Source: Williamsia sterculiae (lineage in GTDB: Bacteria; Actinomycetota; Actinomycetes; Mycobacteriales; Mycobacteriaceae). Taken from it: a stretch of 64,000 bases of DNA. Made by a program: the position numbers and the translations under genes. Below are positions 37,277 to 45,951 of the stretch, piece after piece. The stretch lies in contig NZ_FTNT01000004.1 of NCBI RefSeq assembly GCF_900156495.1, positions 186,001 through 250,000 on the forward strand, in the 5' to 3' direction. Every line of letters begins with the position of its first letter. Position 1 is the first letter of the stretch. The notes beneath the pieces were generated by a model. It was not told the DNA's origin. It saw nothing but the letters and a program-made list of their open reading frames with translations, and did no database searches.

Positions 37277-38715
37277 CTGCACATCAACACCGTCCACGTC
37301 CCGCCGGGCCGCGTCCGCGGGTTCGCACACTGTTCGCCCGTCTGGCGCACCGCCGGAGCGGTTCGCGCGGGCACCGTCGCCGCCTGGCCGCCACCACCTG
37401 CCTGGCCGTGATGGGACTGGTCGCAACCGGTTGCGCGGGCGCGGGCTCGTTCACCGATGGTGGCGGTGATTCGGTGACCATCGCCTTGGTCTCCAACTCC
37501 CAGATGACCGACGCCATCTCGCTGTCACACCGCTTCGAGAGCGAGAATCCCGGCGTCAAGCTCCGTTTCGTGACCCTGTCGGAGAACGAGGCCCGAGCCA
37601 AGATCACCGCCTCGGTGTCGACCGGTGGGGGCGAGTTCGACGTCGTGATGATCAGCAATTACGAGACCAAGATGTGGGCCCAGAACGGCTGGTTGGTCAA
37701 CCTCACGCCGTATATGTCCGCCGATCCCGACTACGATGCGAACGACTTCATCCCCACCCTCAAAGACGCTCTCTCGTACCAGGGTTCGATGTACTCGGCA
37801 CCGTTCTACGGTGAGTCGTCGTTCCTGATGTACAACAAGAAGATGTTCGCCGACGCGGGTGTCAGCCTGCCGGCGAAGCCCACCTGGCCGCAGGTCGCCG
37901 AGGCGGCGAAGAAGCTGAACCGCGGCAAGGTGTCCGGCATCTGCCTGCGCGGTAAGCCCGGCTGGGGTGAGGTTCTCGCACCCCTCGACACGGTCATCAA
38001 CGCTTTCGGCGGCCGATGGTTCGACGAGAAGTGGAACGCGCAACTGACCAGTCCTCAGGTCAAGGACGCGGTGAGGTTCTACGTCGACACGGTCCGGCGG
38101 TACGGGGAACCCGGCGCCTCCTCGTCCGGCTTCCAGGAGTGCGGAAACCTGTTGTCGCAGGGACAGACCGCGATGTGGTACGACGCCACCTCGGCGGTGT
38201 CGGTGTTGGAGAGCCCCGACACCTCGACCATCGCGGGCAACGTCGGTTACGCCCAGGCACCGAGTATGGCCAAGGGGGACAACGGCTGGCTCTACACCTG
38301 GTCGTTGGGCATTCCCTCCAGCAGCAAGAAGAAGGACGGCGCCTGGAAATTCATCCAGTGGATGACCGACAAGAAGTACATCAAGACCGTCGCCGATCAG
38401 CTCGGCGCCAGTCACGTACCGCCGGGCAGCCGGTTGTCGACCTACGATCTCCCCGCCTACAAGCAGGTGTCCCAGGCATTCGCCGAGCCCACGCTGTCCG
38501 CGATGAAGGCCGCCAACCAGTCCAAACCGTCGTTGGAGCCGGTCCCCTACACCGGGGTGCAATTCCTGGCCATCCCCGAGTTCCAGGATCTGGGCACCCG
38601 GGTGAGCCAGCAGATCAGCGCCGCGATCGCCGGTCAGATCAGCGTGGACGACGCACTCACCCAGTCACAGACCTACGCCGAAGCCGTGGGCAACACCTAC
38701 AAGAACGAGAGGTGA
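37273..38715 (+). CDS. Sugar/polyol ABC transporter substrate-binding lipoprotein
   Basis: This 480-residue extracellular binding protein (SBP_bac_1 family) has a long basic N-region (RGHRRRLAATTCLAVMG) and a lipobox ending LVATGC, with the lipidated Cys near 54. Mature features include SLSHRFESENPGVKLRFVTL, the APFYGESSFLMYNKKMFADA region and the WKFIQWMTDKKYIK helix, all typical of mannitol/sorbitol-type SmoE/MtlE proteins. The GTG overlaps the regulator stop. The arginine-rich N-region could allow Tat export. It delivers the polyol to the two permeases downstream. Confidence 0.9.
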   Translation: MTAHQHRPRPAGPRPRVRTLFARLAHRRSGSRGHRRRLAATTCLAVMGLVATGCAGAGSFTDGGGDSVTIALVSNSQMTDAISLSHRFESENPGVKLRFVTLSENEARAKITASVSTGGGEFDVVMISNYETKMWAQNGWLVNLTPYMSADPDYDANDFIPTLKDALSYQGSMYSAPFYGESSFLMYNKKMFADAGVSLPAKPTWPQVAEAAKKLNRGKVSGICLRGKPGWGEVLAPLDTVINAFGGRWFDEKWNAQLTSPQVKDAVRFYVDTVRRYGEPGASSSGFQECGNLLSQGQTAMWYDATSAVSVLESPDTSTIAGNVGYAQAPSMAKGDNGWLYTWSLGIPSSSKKKDGAWKFIQWMTDKKYIKTVADQLGASHVPPGSRLSTYDLPAYKQVSQAFAEPTLSAMKAANQSKPSLEPVPYTGVQFLAIPEFQDLGTRVSQQISAAIAGQISVDDALTQSQTYAEAVGNTYKNER

Positions 38716-38720
38716 CCGCA

Positions 38721-39677
38721 GTGGCCACCGCATTGGTCGAACCGGGCGCGGACGCGTCGCGGGATCCGCAACCCCTGAGCTCGGGCCGCGACCACATCTC
38801 ACGCGCCGAGGGGTGGCGGCGGCGCGGCCCGCTGCTACCCGCCCTGATCTTCATGATCATCGTCACCCAGATCCCGTTCCTGGTGACGCTGTACTACTCC
38901 ACGCAGTCGTGGAACCTGGTCCGCCCGGGATCGCGGAAATTCAACTGGCTCAACAACTACGTCGAGGTCTTCAAAGACAGCCAGTTCTGGTCGGTGACCG
39001 GCAACACGGTGTTGTTGATCGTCGGGACGGTGGTCATCTCGGTGATCCTCGGGTTGATCTTCGCCCTACTTCTCGACCGGAAGTTCGTCGGCCGCAGCGT
39101 GGTCCGCACCCTGTTGATCACCCCATTCCTGGTCACCCCGGTGGCATCGGCGTTGTTGTGGAAGACCAGCTTGCTGTCCCCCACCAACGGGTTGGTCAAC
39201 TGGGCGCTGCGTCCGTTGGGCCTCGATGTCGACTGGCTCAGCGAGTTCCCGCTGGCCAGCGTGATGGCCGAATTGGTATGGCAGTGGACACCGTTCATGA
39301 TGCTGCTCATCCTGGCCGGACTGCAGTCGATGCCCCGGGACATCCAGGAGGCAGCCCGGGTGGACGGGGCGACCAGCTTCCGGTTGTTCCGCGAGCTCAC
39401 CCTGCCCCACCTGCGTCGCTTCATCGAGCTGGGGACCGTCCTCGGCGCCATCTACCTGGTCAACACCTTCGACGCGGTGTACATGATGACCTCCGGCGGT
39501 CCGGGCGTCGCCAGTTCCAATCTGCCGTTCTACATCTACCAGCGCGCATTTCTGGGCTTCGACATCGGCCAGGCCGCCGCGATGGGCGTGGTGACCGTCA
39601 TCGGCACCATCGTCGTCGCGACACTCGCGCTTCGACTCATCTTCAAGAGCTTCAGCGGAACCGAGGAGCCTGCCTGA
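38721..39677 (+). CDS. Sugar/polyol ABC transporter permease (MalF type)
   Basis: This 318-residue permease has six or more transmembrane helices, starting with LLPALIFMIIVTQIPFLVTLYYS at about 35-57. The EAA loop ARVDGATSFRLFRELTLPHL occurs at about 210-229. The GTG at 38721 has GAGAGG eight bases upstream; an overlapping GTG at 38712 is less likely. It pairs with the next gene to form the channel. The open frame upstream to 38016 lies within the binding-protein gene and is not used. Confidence 0.91.
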   Translation: MATALVEPGADASRDPQPLSSGRDHISRAEGWRRRGPLLPALIFMIIVTQIPFLVTLYYSTQSWNLVRPGSRKFNWLNNYVEVFKDSQFWSVTGNTVLLIVGTVVISVILGLIFALLLDRKFVGRSVVRTLLITPFLVTPVASALLWKTSLLSPTNGLVNWALRPLGLDVDWLSEFPLASVMAELVWQWTPFMMLLILAGLQSMPRDIQEAARVDGATSFRLFRELTLPHLRRFIELGTVLGAIYLVNTFDAVYMMTSGGPGVASSNLPFYIYQRAFLGFDIGQAAAMGVVTVIGTIVVATLALRLIFKSFSGTEEPA

Positions 39678-40552
39678 TGACCACAACCGCCCCCCGCCCC
39701 TCCGCAACCGAACACCGGGCCACTCCCACGGTGACCCGACGCCGCCGACCGTCGGCCGGTGCGCTGACCACACTCACCTGGATCCTGGCCGTCGGGTTCT
39801 TCTTCCCGGTGTTGTGGATGGTGATCACCGCGTTCAAGAAAGAGAGCGATGCGGCCACCAACCCGCCGCGCTTCGTCTTCACGCCCACTCTCGAGCAGTT
39901 CCGCAACGTGTTCGACGCGGGTATCGGTACCCCGCTGCTGAACTCCTTGTTCGCGACCATCGTGTCGACGGCGCTGGTGCTGCTGCTCGGCGTGCCCGCC
40001 GCGTTCGCGCTGTCGCTGCGACCGGTCCGCAAGACCTCGGATGCGTTGTTCTTCTTCATCAGCACCAAGATGCTGCCGATCGTGGCCGCGATCATCCCGC
40101 TGTACGTCATCGTCGGCAAGATCGGCATGCTCGACAACATCTGGACACTGGTCATCCTCTACACGGCGATGAACCTGCCCATCGCCGTCTGGATGATGCG
40201 GTCGTTCTTCCTCGAGGTTCCCGGTGAACTGTTGGAGGCGGCCAGTATCGACGGCGCGGGTCTGTGGACCTCGGTACGCGAGGTGATCCTGCCGTTGATC
40301 TCTCCCGGCATCGCTGCCACCGCACTGATCTGCGTGATCTTCTCCTGGAACGAGTTCTTCTTCGCGGTCAACATGACCGCGGTGAACGCGCAGACCATGC
40401 CGGTGTTCCTCACCGGGTTCATGTCCGGACAAGGCTTGTTCTGGGCACAACTGTCGGCCGCGTCGGTGCTCGCCGCGCTGCCCGTCGTCATCTGCGGCTG
40501 GATCGCGCAGAACAAGCTGGTCCGCGGCCTGTCCTTCGGCGCCATCAAATAG
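39677..40552 (+). CDS. Sugar/polyol ABC transporter permease (MalG type)
   Basis: This 291-residue second permease has an N-terminal helix LTWILAVGFFFPVLWMVITAF and further helices. The EAA loop AASIDGAGLWTSVREVILPL lies at about 185-204 and the C-terminal motif QNKLVRGLSFGAIK is characteristic of MalG-type subunits. The ATG overlaps the previous stop by one base (TGATG), implying translational coupling. Together with the lipoprotein and ATPase it makes a complete importer. Confidence 0.91.
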   Translation: MTTTAPRPSATEHRATPTVTRRRRPSAGALTTLTWILAVGFFFPVLWMVITAFKKESDAATNPPRFVFTPTLEQFRNVFDAGIGTPLLNSLFATIVSTALVLLLGVPAAFALSLRPVRKTSDALFFFISTKMLPIVAAIIPLYVIVGKIGMLDNIWTLVILYTAMNLPIAVWMMRSFFLEVPGELLEAASIDGAGLWTSVREVILPLISPGIAATALICVIFSWNEFFFAVNMTAVNAQTMPVFLTGFMSGQGLFWAQLSAASVLAALPVVICGWIAQNKLVRGLSFGAIK

Positions 40553-40594
40553 CCACCCACCCCCTGCTCCCCGGCTCGTCACAAGGAGAACCCC

Positions 40595-41707
40595 ATGGCA
40601 AACATCACCTACGACCGCGCCTGCTGCGTCTACCCCGGGGCCGACAAACTCGCGGTCGACTCCCTCGATCTCGACATCGATGACGGCGAGTTCGTCGTCC
40701 TGGTCGGTCCCTCGGGTTCGGGCAAGTCGACCGCGCTGCGCATGCTCGCCGGTCTCGAGGAGATCGACAGCGGTGCGATCGAGATCGGTGGTCGCAACAT
40801 GGTCGGTGTCGCCCCCAAGGACCGCGACATCGCCATGGTCTTCCAGAACTACGCGCTGTACCCCAACAAGACCGTCGGTGAGAACATGGGATTCGCGCTG
40901 AAGATGCGCGGTATCTCCACCGCCGAACGCGAGAAGAAGGTGGCCGACGCCGCGAAACTCCTCGACCTCACCGACTATCTGGATCGCAAGCCGGCCAGGC
41001 TCTCCGGTGGCCAGCGCCAACGCGTCGCCATGGGACGCGCGATCGTCCGCGAACCGCAGGTTTTCTGCATGGACGAGCCGCTGTCCAATCTCGACGCCAA
41101 ACTCCGCGTGCAGACCCGCACGCAGATCGCAGCCCTCCAGCGCCGACTGAACACCACCACCGTCTACGTCACCCACGACCAGGTGGAGGCGATGACCATG
41201 GGCGACCGCGTCGCAGTGCTCAAGCACGGTGTCCTGCAACAGTTCTCCACACCCACAGATCTCTACGATCATCCCCGTAACGCATTCGTCGCCGGATTCA
41301 TCGGATCGCCGGCGATGAATCTGTTCACCGCACCCGTACAGGACGGCACGGTGCACGTCGCGGGGTCGCCGGTGGAACTCGCGCAGGACTCCGCCGCGTT
41401 GCTGAAGCAGTCCGGGTTGAGCTACGTCACGGTCGGTATCCGGCCCGAACAGCTCGAACTCGCCGACGGTGGCGACGGCGTGGACGCCGACGTGGCCCTG
41501 CTCGAGGAACTCGGCAGCGAGACCTACGTCCACGCCGACGTCAACGACGCGGCCATAACCTCGCTGGAGGGCGGTTCGGTCTCACTGGTCGCCCGGTCGG
41601 CGCGGCGCGCGCCCGCCAAACTGGGCGAGGGCATCCGATTGCGGCAGGTCAGCGGCGGTATCGTCCACCTGTTCGATCCGGAATCCGGTGAACGCCTGGG
41701 TCGTTGA
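40595..41707 (+). CDS. Sugar ABC transporter ATP-binding protein (UgpC/MsmK type)
   Basis: This 370-residue ATPase energises the polyol importer. Walker A GPSGSGKST is at about 38-46, the signature LSGGQRQRVAMGRAI at about 135-149, Walker B VFCMDEPLSNLDAKL and the switch His in YVTHDQVEAM. The C-terminal regulatory domain of the MalK/UgpC type follows (VGIRPEQLELADGG). AAGGAG precedes the ATG. Last gene of the sorC-transporter operon. Confidence 0.94.
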   Translation: MANITYDRACCVYPGADKLAVDSLDLDIDDGEFVVLVGPSGSGKSTALRMLAGLEEIDSGAIEIGGRNMVGVAPKDRDIAMVFQNYALYPNKTVGENMGFALKMRGISTAEREKKVADAAKLLDLTDYLDRKPARLSGGQRQRVAMGRAIVREPQVFCMDEPLSNLDAKLRVQTRTQIAALQRRLNTTTVYVTHDQVEAMTMGDRVAVLKHGVLQQFSTPTDLYDHPRNAFVAGFIGSPAMNLFTAPVQDGTVHVAGSPVELAQDSAALLKQSGLSYVTVGIRPEQLELADGGDGVDADVALLEELGSETYVHADVNDAAITSLEGGSVSLVARSARRAPAKLGEGIRLRQVSGGIVHLFDPESGERLGR

Positions 41708-41754
41708 CCTGACCGAGATCCTGCGACGGAGCCCGGCGTCGAGCGGGCCGTCGT

Positions 41755-42081
41755 TCACACCGAGCGGGGCGGCGTTCGCGGCACCGGGGCAGTGCAGCCC
41801 GAGAGCTCGTGCAGACCACGGGCGATCGCGGTGTCGACCACGTCGACGAGGTCCGCGAGACAGACCACGCGATCCGTTACGTCGTCGGGTGTCCGGACGG
41901 TACCGGACAGGACCTCGTCGACGATCCCCCGCGCGACCTCCGGCGACCAGCCGTGCAGTCGTCGCAGTGGTTGATATGCCGCGATGCCTCCGACTCCCGG
42001 GAACTGGCGTTCGACACCAGCGCGTACGGCGTCTGCCGGGTCGAGTCGGAGCAGCACCGCGACGCGCGGATCAGGCACCAT
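41755..42081 (-). CDS. Hypothetical protein
   Basis: This 108-residue protein (MVPDPRVAVLLRLDPADAVR onward) has a helical, acidic composition with GWSPEVARGIVDEVLSGTVR in the middle and no family I recognise. The ATG at 42081 overlaps the upstream small membrane-protein gene by 11 bases. Convergent with the polyol ATPase gene. Coding status rests on the plausible composition and the coupled arrangement. Confidence 0.5.
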   Translation of the reverse strand: MVPDPRVAVLLRLDPADAVRAGVERQFPGVGGIAAYQPLRRLHGWSPEVARGIVDEVLSGTVRTPDDVTDRVVCLADLVDVVDTAIARGLHELSGCTAPVPRTPPRSV

Positions 42082-42262
42082 CGTGACCCCGCCGGTACTG
42101 CTCCAGCATCTGCAGCTCTGCGGTGACCCGGTCGGCATCGGGACCGAAGGGGCCGATGTAGCCCAGCGGCATCCGCGAGATGTGCTCGGTGCGTTGGTGA
42201 TTGCGATAGACGACTACGATCGTGAAGATCAGGACGGGAACGAGGACGATTGCGATTTCCAT
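42071..42262 (-). CDS. Small single-pass membrane protein
   Basis: This 63-residue protein has one N-terminal transmembrane helix (MEIAIVLVPVLIFTIVVVYR) and a short soluble tail with ISRMPLGYIGPFGPDADRV. It is not assigned to a family. A start at 42286 would add eight residues. It diverges from the GlxA-type regulator, and its stop overlaps the next hypothetical gene. Confidence 0.55.
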   Translation of the reverse strand: MEIAIVLVPVLIFTIVVVYRNHQRTEHISRMPLGYIGPFGPDADRVTAELQMLEQYRRGHDGA

Positions 42263-42345
42263 GTCTGTAACTGTCCGCGCACACATATCCTGCCACCAGT
42301 GGCTGGATAGACAGTCTTCGCAAATTTTCTGCCATACTTGACGAC

Positions 42346-43329
42346 ATGTTGCGGAAGGTCGCCGTCATCGTGCAGAACCGGGTGGCCCTGTTCGAGTACG
42401 GCGTGATCAACGAGGTGTTCGGGATCGATCGCACCGACGACGGGGTGCCGCCGTTCGAATTCCTGGTGTGTTCACCCACGCCGGGAGTCCCGCTCGATTC
42501 CGGTAACGGCACCTCGGTGACCGCCCCACATCCGTTGACCGCGGCGCTCGACGCGGATGTCGTCGCGGTACCCGCCGGGGGAATCGGCGACCCGTCCGCA
42601 TTCGACGACGACTATCTGGAGACCCTGCGGGAGGTCGTCCGTCGCGGCGGTCGTGTCCTCACGGTGTGCACCGGCGCATTCGCCGCGGCCGCGGCCGGTC
42701 TGCTCGACGGCAGGCGGTGTTCGACCCATTGGCGCTACGGCACGCAATTGGCCGCGATGTACCCCGACGTCACCGTGGACACGAGCGTCCTCTTCGTCGA
42801 GGACGGGCCGATCATCACCAGCGCGGGTACCGCCGCGGGTATCGACGCCTGCCTACATCTGGTCCGAGAGGAGTTGGGACCGCAGGTTGCCAACCGCATC
42901 GCCCGCCGGATGGTCGTACCACCCCACCGTGACGGCGGTCAGCGTCAGTACGTCGAGACACCCGTCCCCGACTGTGCAGGCGACGGCTTCGGCGAGGTGC
43001 TCGGATGGATGTTGGAGAACCTGCATGTCGAGATCGCGGTCGCCGATCTCGCCGCTCGCGCCGTGATGTCGCCGCGCACGTTCGCCCGGCGGTTCGTCGA
43101 CGAGGTGGGCACCACTCCACACAAATGGTTGACCGAACAGCGGGTCCTGCACGCACGCAATCTGCTGGAGTCCACGTCGCTGTCGATCGACGAGGTCGCC
43201 GAGCGCGTGGGGTTCGGATCGGCCACTCTGCTCCGTCATCACTTCGGCGCGACTGTCGGAGTCTCCCCCACCGCCTACCGCCGGCGGTTCTCCTGCCCCA
43301 CCGACCGCGCAGCCATCGGCCGATCCTGA
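42346..43329 (+). CDS. GlxA-type transcriptional regulator (DJ-1/PfpI plus AraC)
   Basis: This 327-residue regulator has an N-terminal class-I amidotransferase-like DJ-1/PfpI domain (about 5-165), with VLTVCTGAFAAAAAGLLDGR giving the nucleophile-elbow Cys region. A C-terminal AraC DNA-binding domain follows (about 220-320): LAARAVMSPRTFARRFVDEV and VGFGSATLLRHHFGATVGVS. Such proteins sense small amino- or amide-type metabolites, but the ligand is unknown. The extended -10 TGCCATACT ends eight bases before the ATG, suggesting a leaderless or very short leader. No obvious target operon lies beside it. Confidence 0.9.
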   Translation: MLRKVAVIVQNRVALFEYGVINEVFGIDRTDDGVPPFEFLVCSPTPGVPLDSGNGTSVTAPHPLTAALDADVVAVPAGGIGDPSAFDDDYLETLREVVRRGGRVLTVCTGAFAAAAAGLLDGRRCSTHWRYGTQLAAMYPDVTVDTSVLFVEDGPIITSAGTAAGIDACLHLVREELGPQVANRIARRMVVPPHRDGGQRQYVETPVPDCAGDGFGEVLGWMLENLHVEIAVADLAARAVMSPRTFARRFVDEVGTTPHKWLTEQRVLHARNLLESTSLSIDEVAERVGFGSATLLRHHFGATVGVSPTAYRRRFSCPTDRAAIGRS

Positions 43330-43465
43330 ACGACGGCCCACTCGACGGGGATGACGGCCCACTCGACCGTCGACCGCGCGGTTTCCGCGCCGGTTTGCCC
43401 GATCTGTATCTACGATGATGCCGACGAATCGAATTCGGAGTGCACCACTGCCCTGAGGAGCGCGG

Positions 43466-44089
43466 ATGGCGGAACTGGCCGAGTATTCCAAGCGCATCGT
43501 GGAAGTCCGGTTGAACAACTCCTCGGTCCGCGCGATCAGCGGCTCGATGGTGTCGTACCAGGGCACCGTGCAGTTCAAGACGGCAGGGTTCGGCGGTGGG
43601 TCCGGGGTGCTCGCCGGGCTCAAGCAACGGGCGACCGGGGAGAGTCTCAAGCTGATGGAGTGCAGCGGTTCCGGGCTCGTCCATCTCGCGGTCAACGCGC
43701 AGTACACCACGGTGCTCCACCTGAACAACGAGACGATCCAGGTCGAATCCCGCCAGTTGCTCGCCATGGCGGGCAATCTCCAGAACAACGTGACGTTCAC
43801 CGGATTACGGGGCATGAGCTCGGGGCAGGGCCTGTTCACCACCACGGTCACCGGCACCGGACAGGTGGCCCTGCTCTCGGCGGGTGGCCCCCTCATCCAC
43901 CTGGAGGTGAACCCCGGTCTGCCTCTGGTGGTCGACCCCGACGCCTTTGTCGCCGCCAAAGGCCAACTGCAGCAGTCCTTCGTCACCGACGTCAGCTGGC
44001 GCGACGCCGTGGGTCACGGCAGCGGTGAGGCGTTCTCCCTGCGGTGGCAGGGCAACGGCATCGTGTCCATCCAACCCGCGGAGCGCTGA
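43466..44089 (+). CDS. AIM24-family protein, paralogue 1
   Basis: This 207-residue protein of the AIM24 (mitochondrial biogenesis AIM24-like, DUF124) family is a beta-rich fold. It shows GSMVSYQGTVQFKTAGFGGG, GSGLVHLAVNAQYTTVLHLN, LVVDPDAFVAAKG and VSWRDAVGHGSGEAFSLRW. No enzyme active site is evident. It is the first of three consecutive paralogues, separated by 3 and 9 bases, so they are cotranscribed. A 15-base direct repeat (43332-43346 and 43353-43367) precedes the gene. AIM24 proteins are often near stress genes, but the role is not established. Confidence 0.88.
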   Translation: MAELAEYSKRIVEVRLNNSSVRAISGSMVSYQGTVQFKTAGFGGGSGVLAGLKQRATGESLKLMECSGSGLVHLAVNAQYTTVLHLNNETIQVESRQLLAMAGNLQNNVTFTGLRGMSSGQGLFTTTVTGTGQVALLSAGGPLIHLEVNPGLPLVVDPDAFVAAKGQLQQSFVTDVSWRDAVGHGSGEAFSLRWQGNGIVSIQPAER

Positions 44090-44092
44090 GTC

Positions 44093-44788
44093 ATGGTGTT
44101 CGAGAAGATCAACAGCAAGGTGGTCAGCGTCGACCTGGCCCGCGCGGGTGGTGTGGTCGCTCGCCGCGGCGCGATGCTGTTCTACACCGGCGACGTGCAC
44201 TTCGCGCCGCATGGCATCCCCGGTGCCGGTGGGATGGGAGTGGGCGCTGCCGCCGGGATGGCCGGGCGGATGATGCGCGGCGAGCAGGAGGCGACCATGC
44301 TCGCCCAGGGCCTCGGCATCGTGCACTACGGGTTCCGCGGGCTCGCGGTCCACGTGGTCGATCTGGGCAACGGCGGACAGATCACCGCGGACATGTCCCG
44401 CATGCTGGGGTACACGGCGGGACTCCAGGCGTCGGTGGTCTCGATGTCCACCGCCTCCGGGGGTGGTGGGGGTGGCGGGTTGATGGGTGCGCTACGGGGT
44501 GCGGCCCAGGGCGCCCTCACCGGCGACGGGATGTTCACCACACAATTGAGCGGTCAGGGTGCGGTGGTCCTGCTGGCGCACGGCGAGATCATGGAGGTTC
44601 CGGTGGGAAACAATCCGGTGGTCGTCGATCCGCAGGCCTTCGTGGGAACACAGGGGAATGTCCATACCCAGGTTCGATCAGCCGCGGGCTGGCGCGACGC
44701 CGTCGGACGGGGCAGCGGCGAGGCAATGCAGTTGCACTGCAGCGGTACCGGAATCGTGTACGTGCAGGCATCCGAAGAGAAACTTTGA
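44093..44788 (+). CDS. AIM24-family protein, paralogue 2
   Basis: This 231-residue AIM24-family protein has VVARRGAMLFYTGDVHFAPH near residue 20, a Gly/Met-rich insert (GAGGMGVGAAAGMAGRMMRG) and a Gly-rich segment around residues 120-130. These flexible, hydrophobic inserts distinguish it from paralogue 1. NNPVVVDPQAFVGTQG and GWRDAVGRGSGEAMQLHC match the conserved family core. Starts three bases after the preceding stop. Confidence 0.88.
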   Translation: MVFEKINSKVVSVDLARAGGVVARRGAMLFYTGDVHFAPHGIPGAGGMGVGAAAGMAGRMMRGEQEATMLAQGLGIVHYGFRGLAVHVVDLGNGGQITADMSRMLGYTAGLQASVVSMSTASGGGGGGGLMGALRGAAQGALTGDGMFTTQLSGQGAVVLLAHGEIMEVPVGNNPVVVDPQAFVGTQGNVHTQVRSAAGWRDAVGRGSGEAMQLHCSGTGIVYVQASEEKL

Positions 44789-44797
44789 GAGGCCGAC

Positions 44798-45556
44798 GTG
44801 AGTGGAGTGCTCAACCCGGCGCAGCTACCGGGCGACGACAACATCCCCGGCAACACCTACGCGTACTACATCGCGCTGGACTCACCCTGGATCATGTCCA
44901 AGGGGGCGATGATCGCCTACTACGGTCAGATGAACTTCGTCTCGCTGATGCAGGGCTTCCGACAAGCAGCACTCTCGTCCATCGCGGGAACGTTCAGTGC
45001 GCCGATGTACCTGAACGACTTCGTGATCGCGGAGGGTCACGGCACACTGATCATCGGCGACCGCGGGTACGACATCAACTCCTACGACCTCGACGACGGC
45101 AACCTGACGGTCCGGTCGGCCAACCTGCTCGCCTTTCAACCGGGTCTACAGCTCAACCAGTCGATCGTCCCCGGATTCCTCACCCTCATCGGGACGGGGA
45201 AGTTCCTCGCCTCATCCAACGGACCGGTGATGTTCGCCGAACCTCCGCTCCGGGTGGACCCGGAGGCCCTCATCGGGTGGGCGGACTGCCCGTCGCCGAG
45301 CCACCATTACGACCAGAACTGGATCAACGGGTTCGCCGCGGCAGGCGCCCACATGTTCGGTGCGCACAGTGGGGAGGAGCAACAGTTCGACTTCACCGGC
45401 GCGGGCACGGTTCTCATCCAGTCCAGCGAGAAGGTGCGCGACGACCACCAGGTGGTCCGCAACATCCTCGGTCAGCTTCCCGGGCTGTCCCAGAGCGGCA
45501 CTCAGCAGATCATCCAGACCGCTCAGACACAGCTGTCACAGCAGAACCAGGCGTGA
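44798..45556 (+). CDS. AIM24-family protein, paralogue 3
   Basis: This 252-residue AIM24-family protein lacks the Gly-rich insert of paralogue 2 and has its own extension, including WADCPSPSHHYDQNWINGFA and a C-terminal Gln-rich tail (TQQIIQTAQTQLSQQNQA). The beta-rich core has ALDSPWIMSKGAMIAYYGQM and RVDPEALIGW. It starts nine bases after the preceding stop. Divergence among the three suggests subunits of one assembly rather than redundant copies, which is inference. Confidence 0.86.
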   Translation: MSGVLNPAQLPGDDNIPGNTYAYYIALDSPWIMSKGAMIAYYGQMNFVSLMQGFRQAALSSIAGTFSAPMYLNDFVIAEGHGTLIIGDRGYDINSYDLDDGNLTVRSANLLAFQPGLQLNQSIVPGFLTLIGTGKFLASSNGPVMFAEPPLRVDPEALIGWADCPSPSHHYDQNWINGFAAAGAHMFGAHSGEEQQFDFTGAGTVLIQSSEKVRDDHQVVRNILGQLPGLSQSGTQQIIQTAQTQLSQQNQA

Positions 45557-45566
45557 GGGAAGCCGC

Positions 45567-45935
45567 TCACGCGAGGTAGACGAGCGCGAGGCCGAGTCCA
45601 CAGGCGGCCGTGGACACGACGATGCCGGACAGCCCGTAGCCCAGGGCGAGCAGGTGTCTGCGTTGCTGCACGAGTCGTACGGTCTCGAAGCTCGCGGTGC
45701 TGAAAGTGGTGTATCCGCCACAGAATCCGGTGCCGACGATCGTCTGCCACGGACCGGGTGCGCCATGGAACAGCACCAACCCGGCCAGCACACCCAGCAG
45801 CAAGGATCCGGAGACGTTGATCGTCAACGTCTGCCACGGGAAATCCTGCCCCCATCGAGCTTTCAGGCGAGAGTCGACCACGAAGCGCGCCACGGCACCC
45901 ACCGCCCCGGCAACGACGATCGCCAGGATCTCCAT
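45567..45935 (-). CDS. crcB: Fluoride exporter CrcB/Fluc, subunit A
   Basis: This 122-residue four-helix membrane protein is of the Fluc fluoride-channel family. Family motifs: GAVGAVARFVVDSRL near residues 10-24, the pore Asn in LTINVSGSLLLGVLAG (about 40-55) and FCGGYTTFSTASFETV with the Phe-box and polar track. Two non-identical crcB genes in tandem imply a heterodimeric channel, as in many Gram-positive bacteria. It exports F- passively down its gradient. Confidence 0.93.
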   Translation of the reverse strand: MEILAIVVAGAVGAVARFVVDSRLKARWGQDFPWQTLTINVSGSLLLGVLAGLVLFHGAPGPWQTIVGTGFCGGYTTFSTASFETVRLVQQRRHLLALGYGLSGIVVSTAACGLGLALVYLA

Positions 45936-45951
45936 CAGTGACCGGCCCCCC

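Noticed and set aside
39536-41533. 665-codon open frame antisense to the polyol permease and ATPase
   Set aside because: It lies across three confident genes and has no domain of its own.
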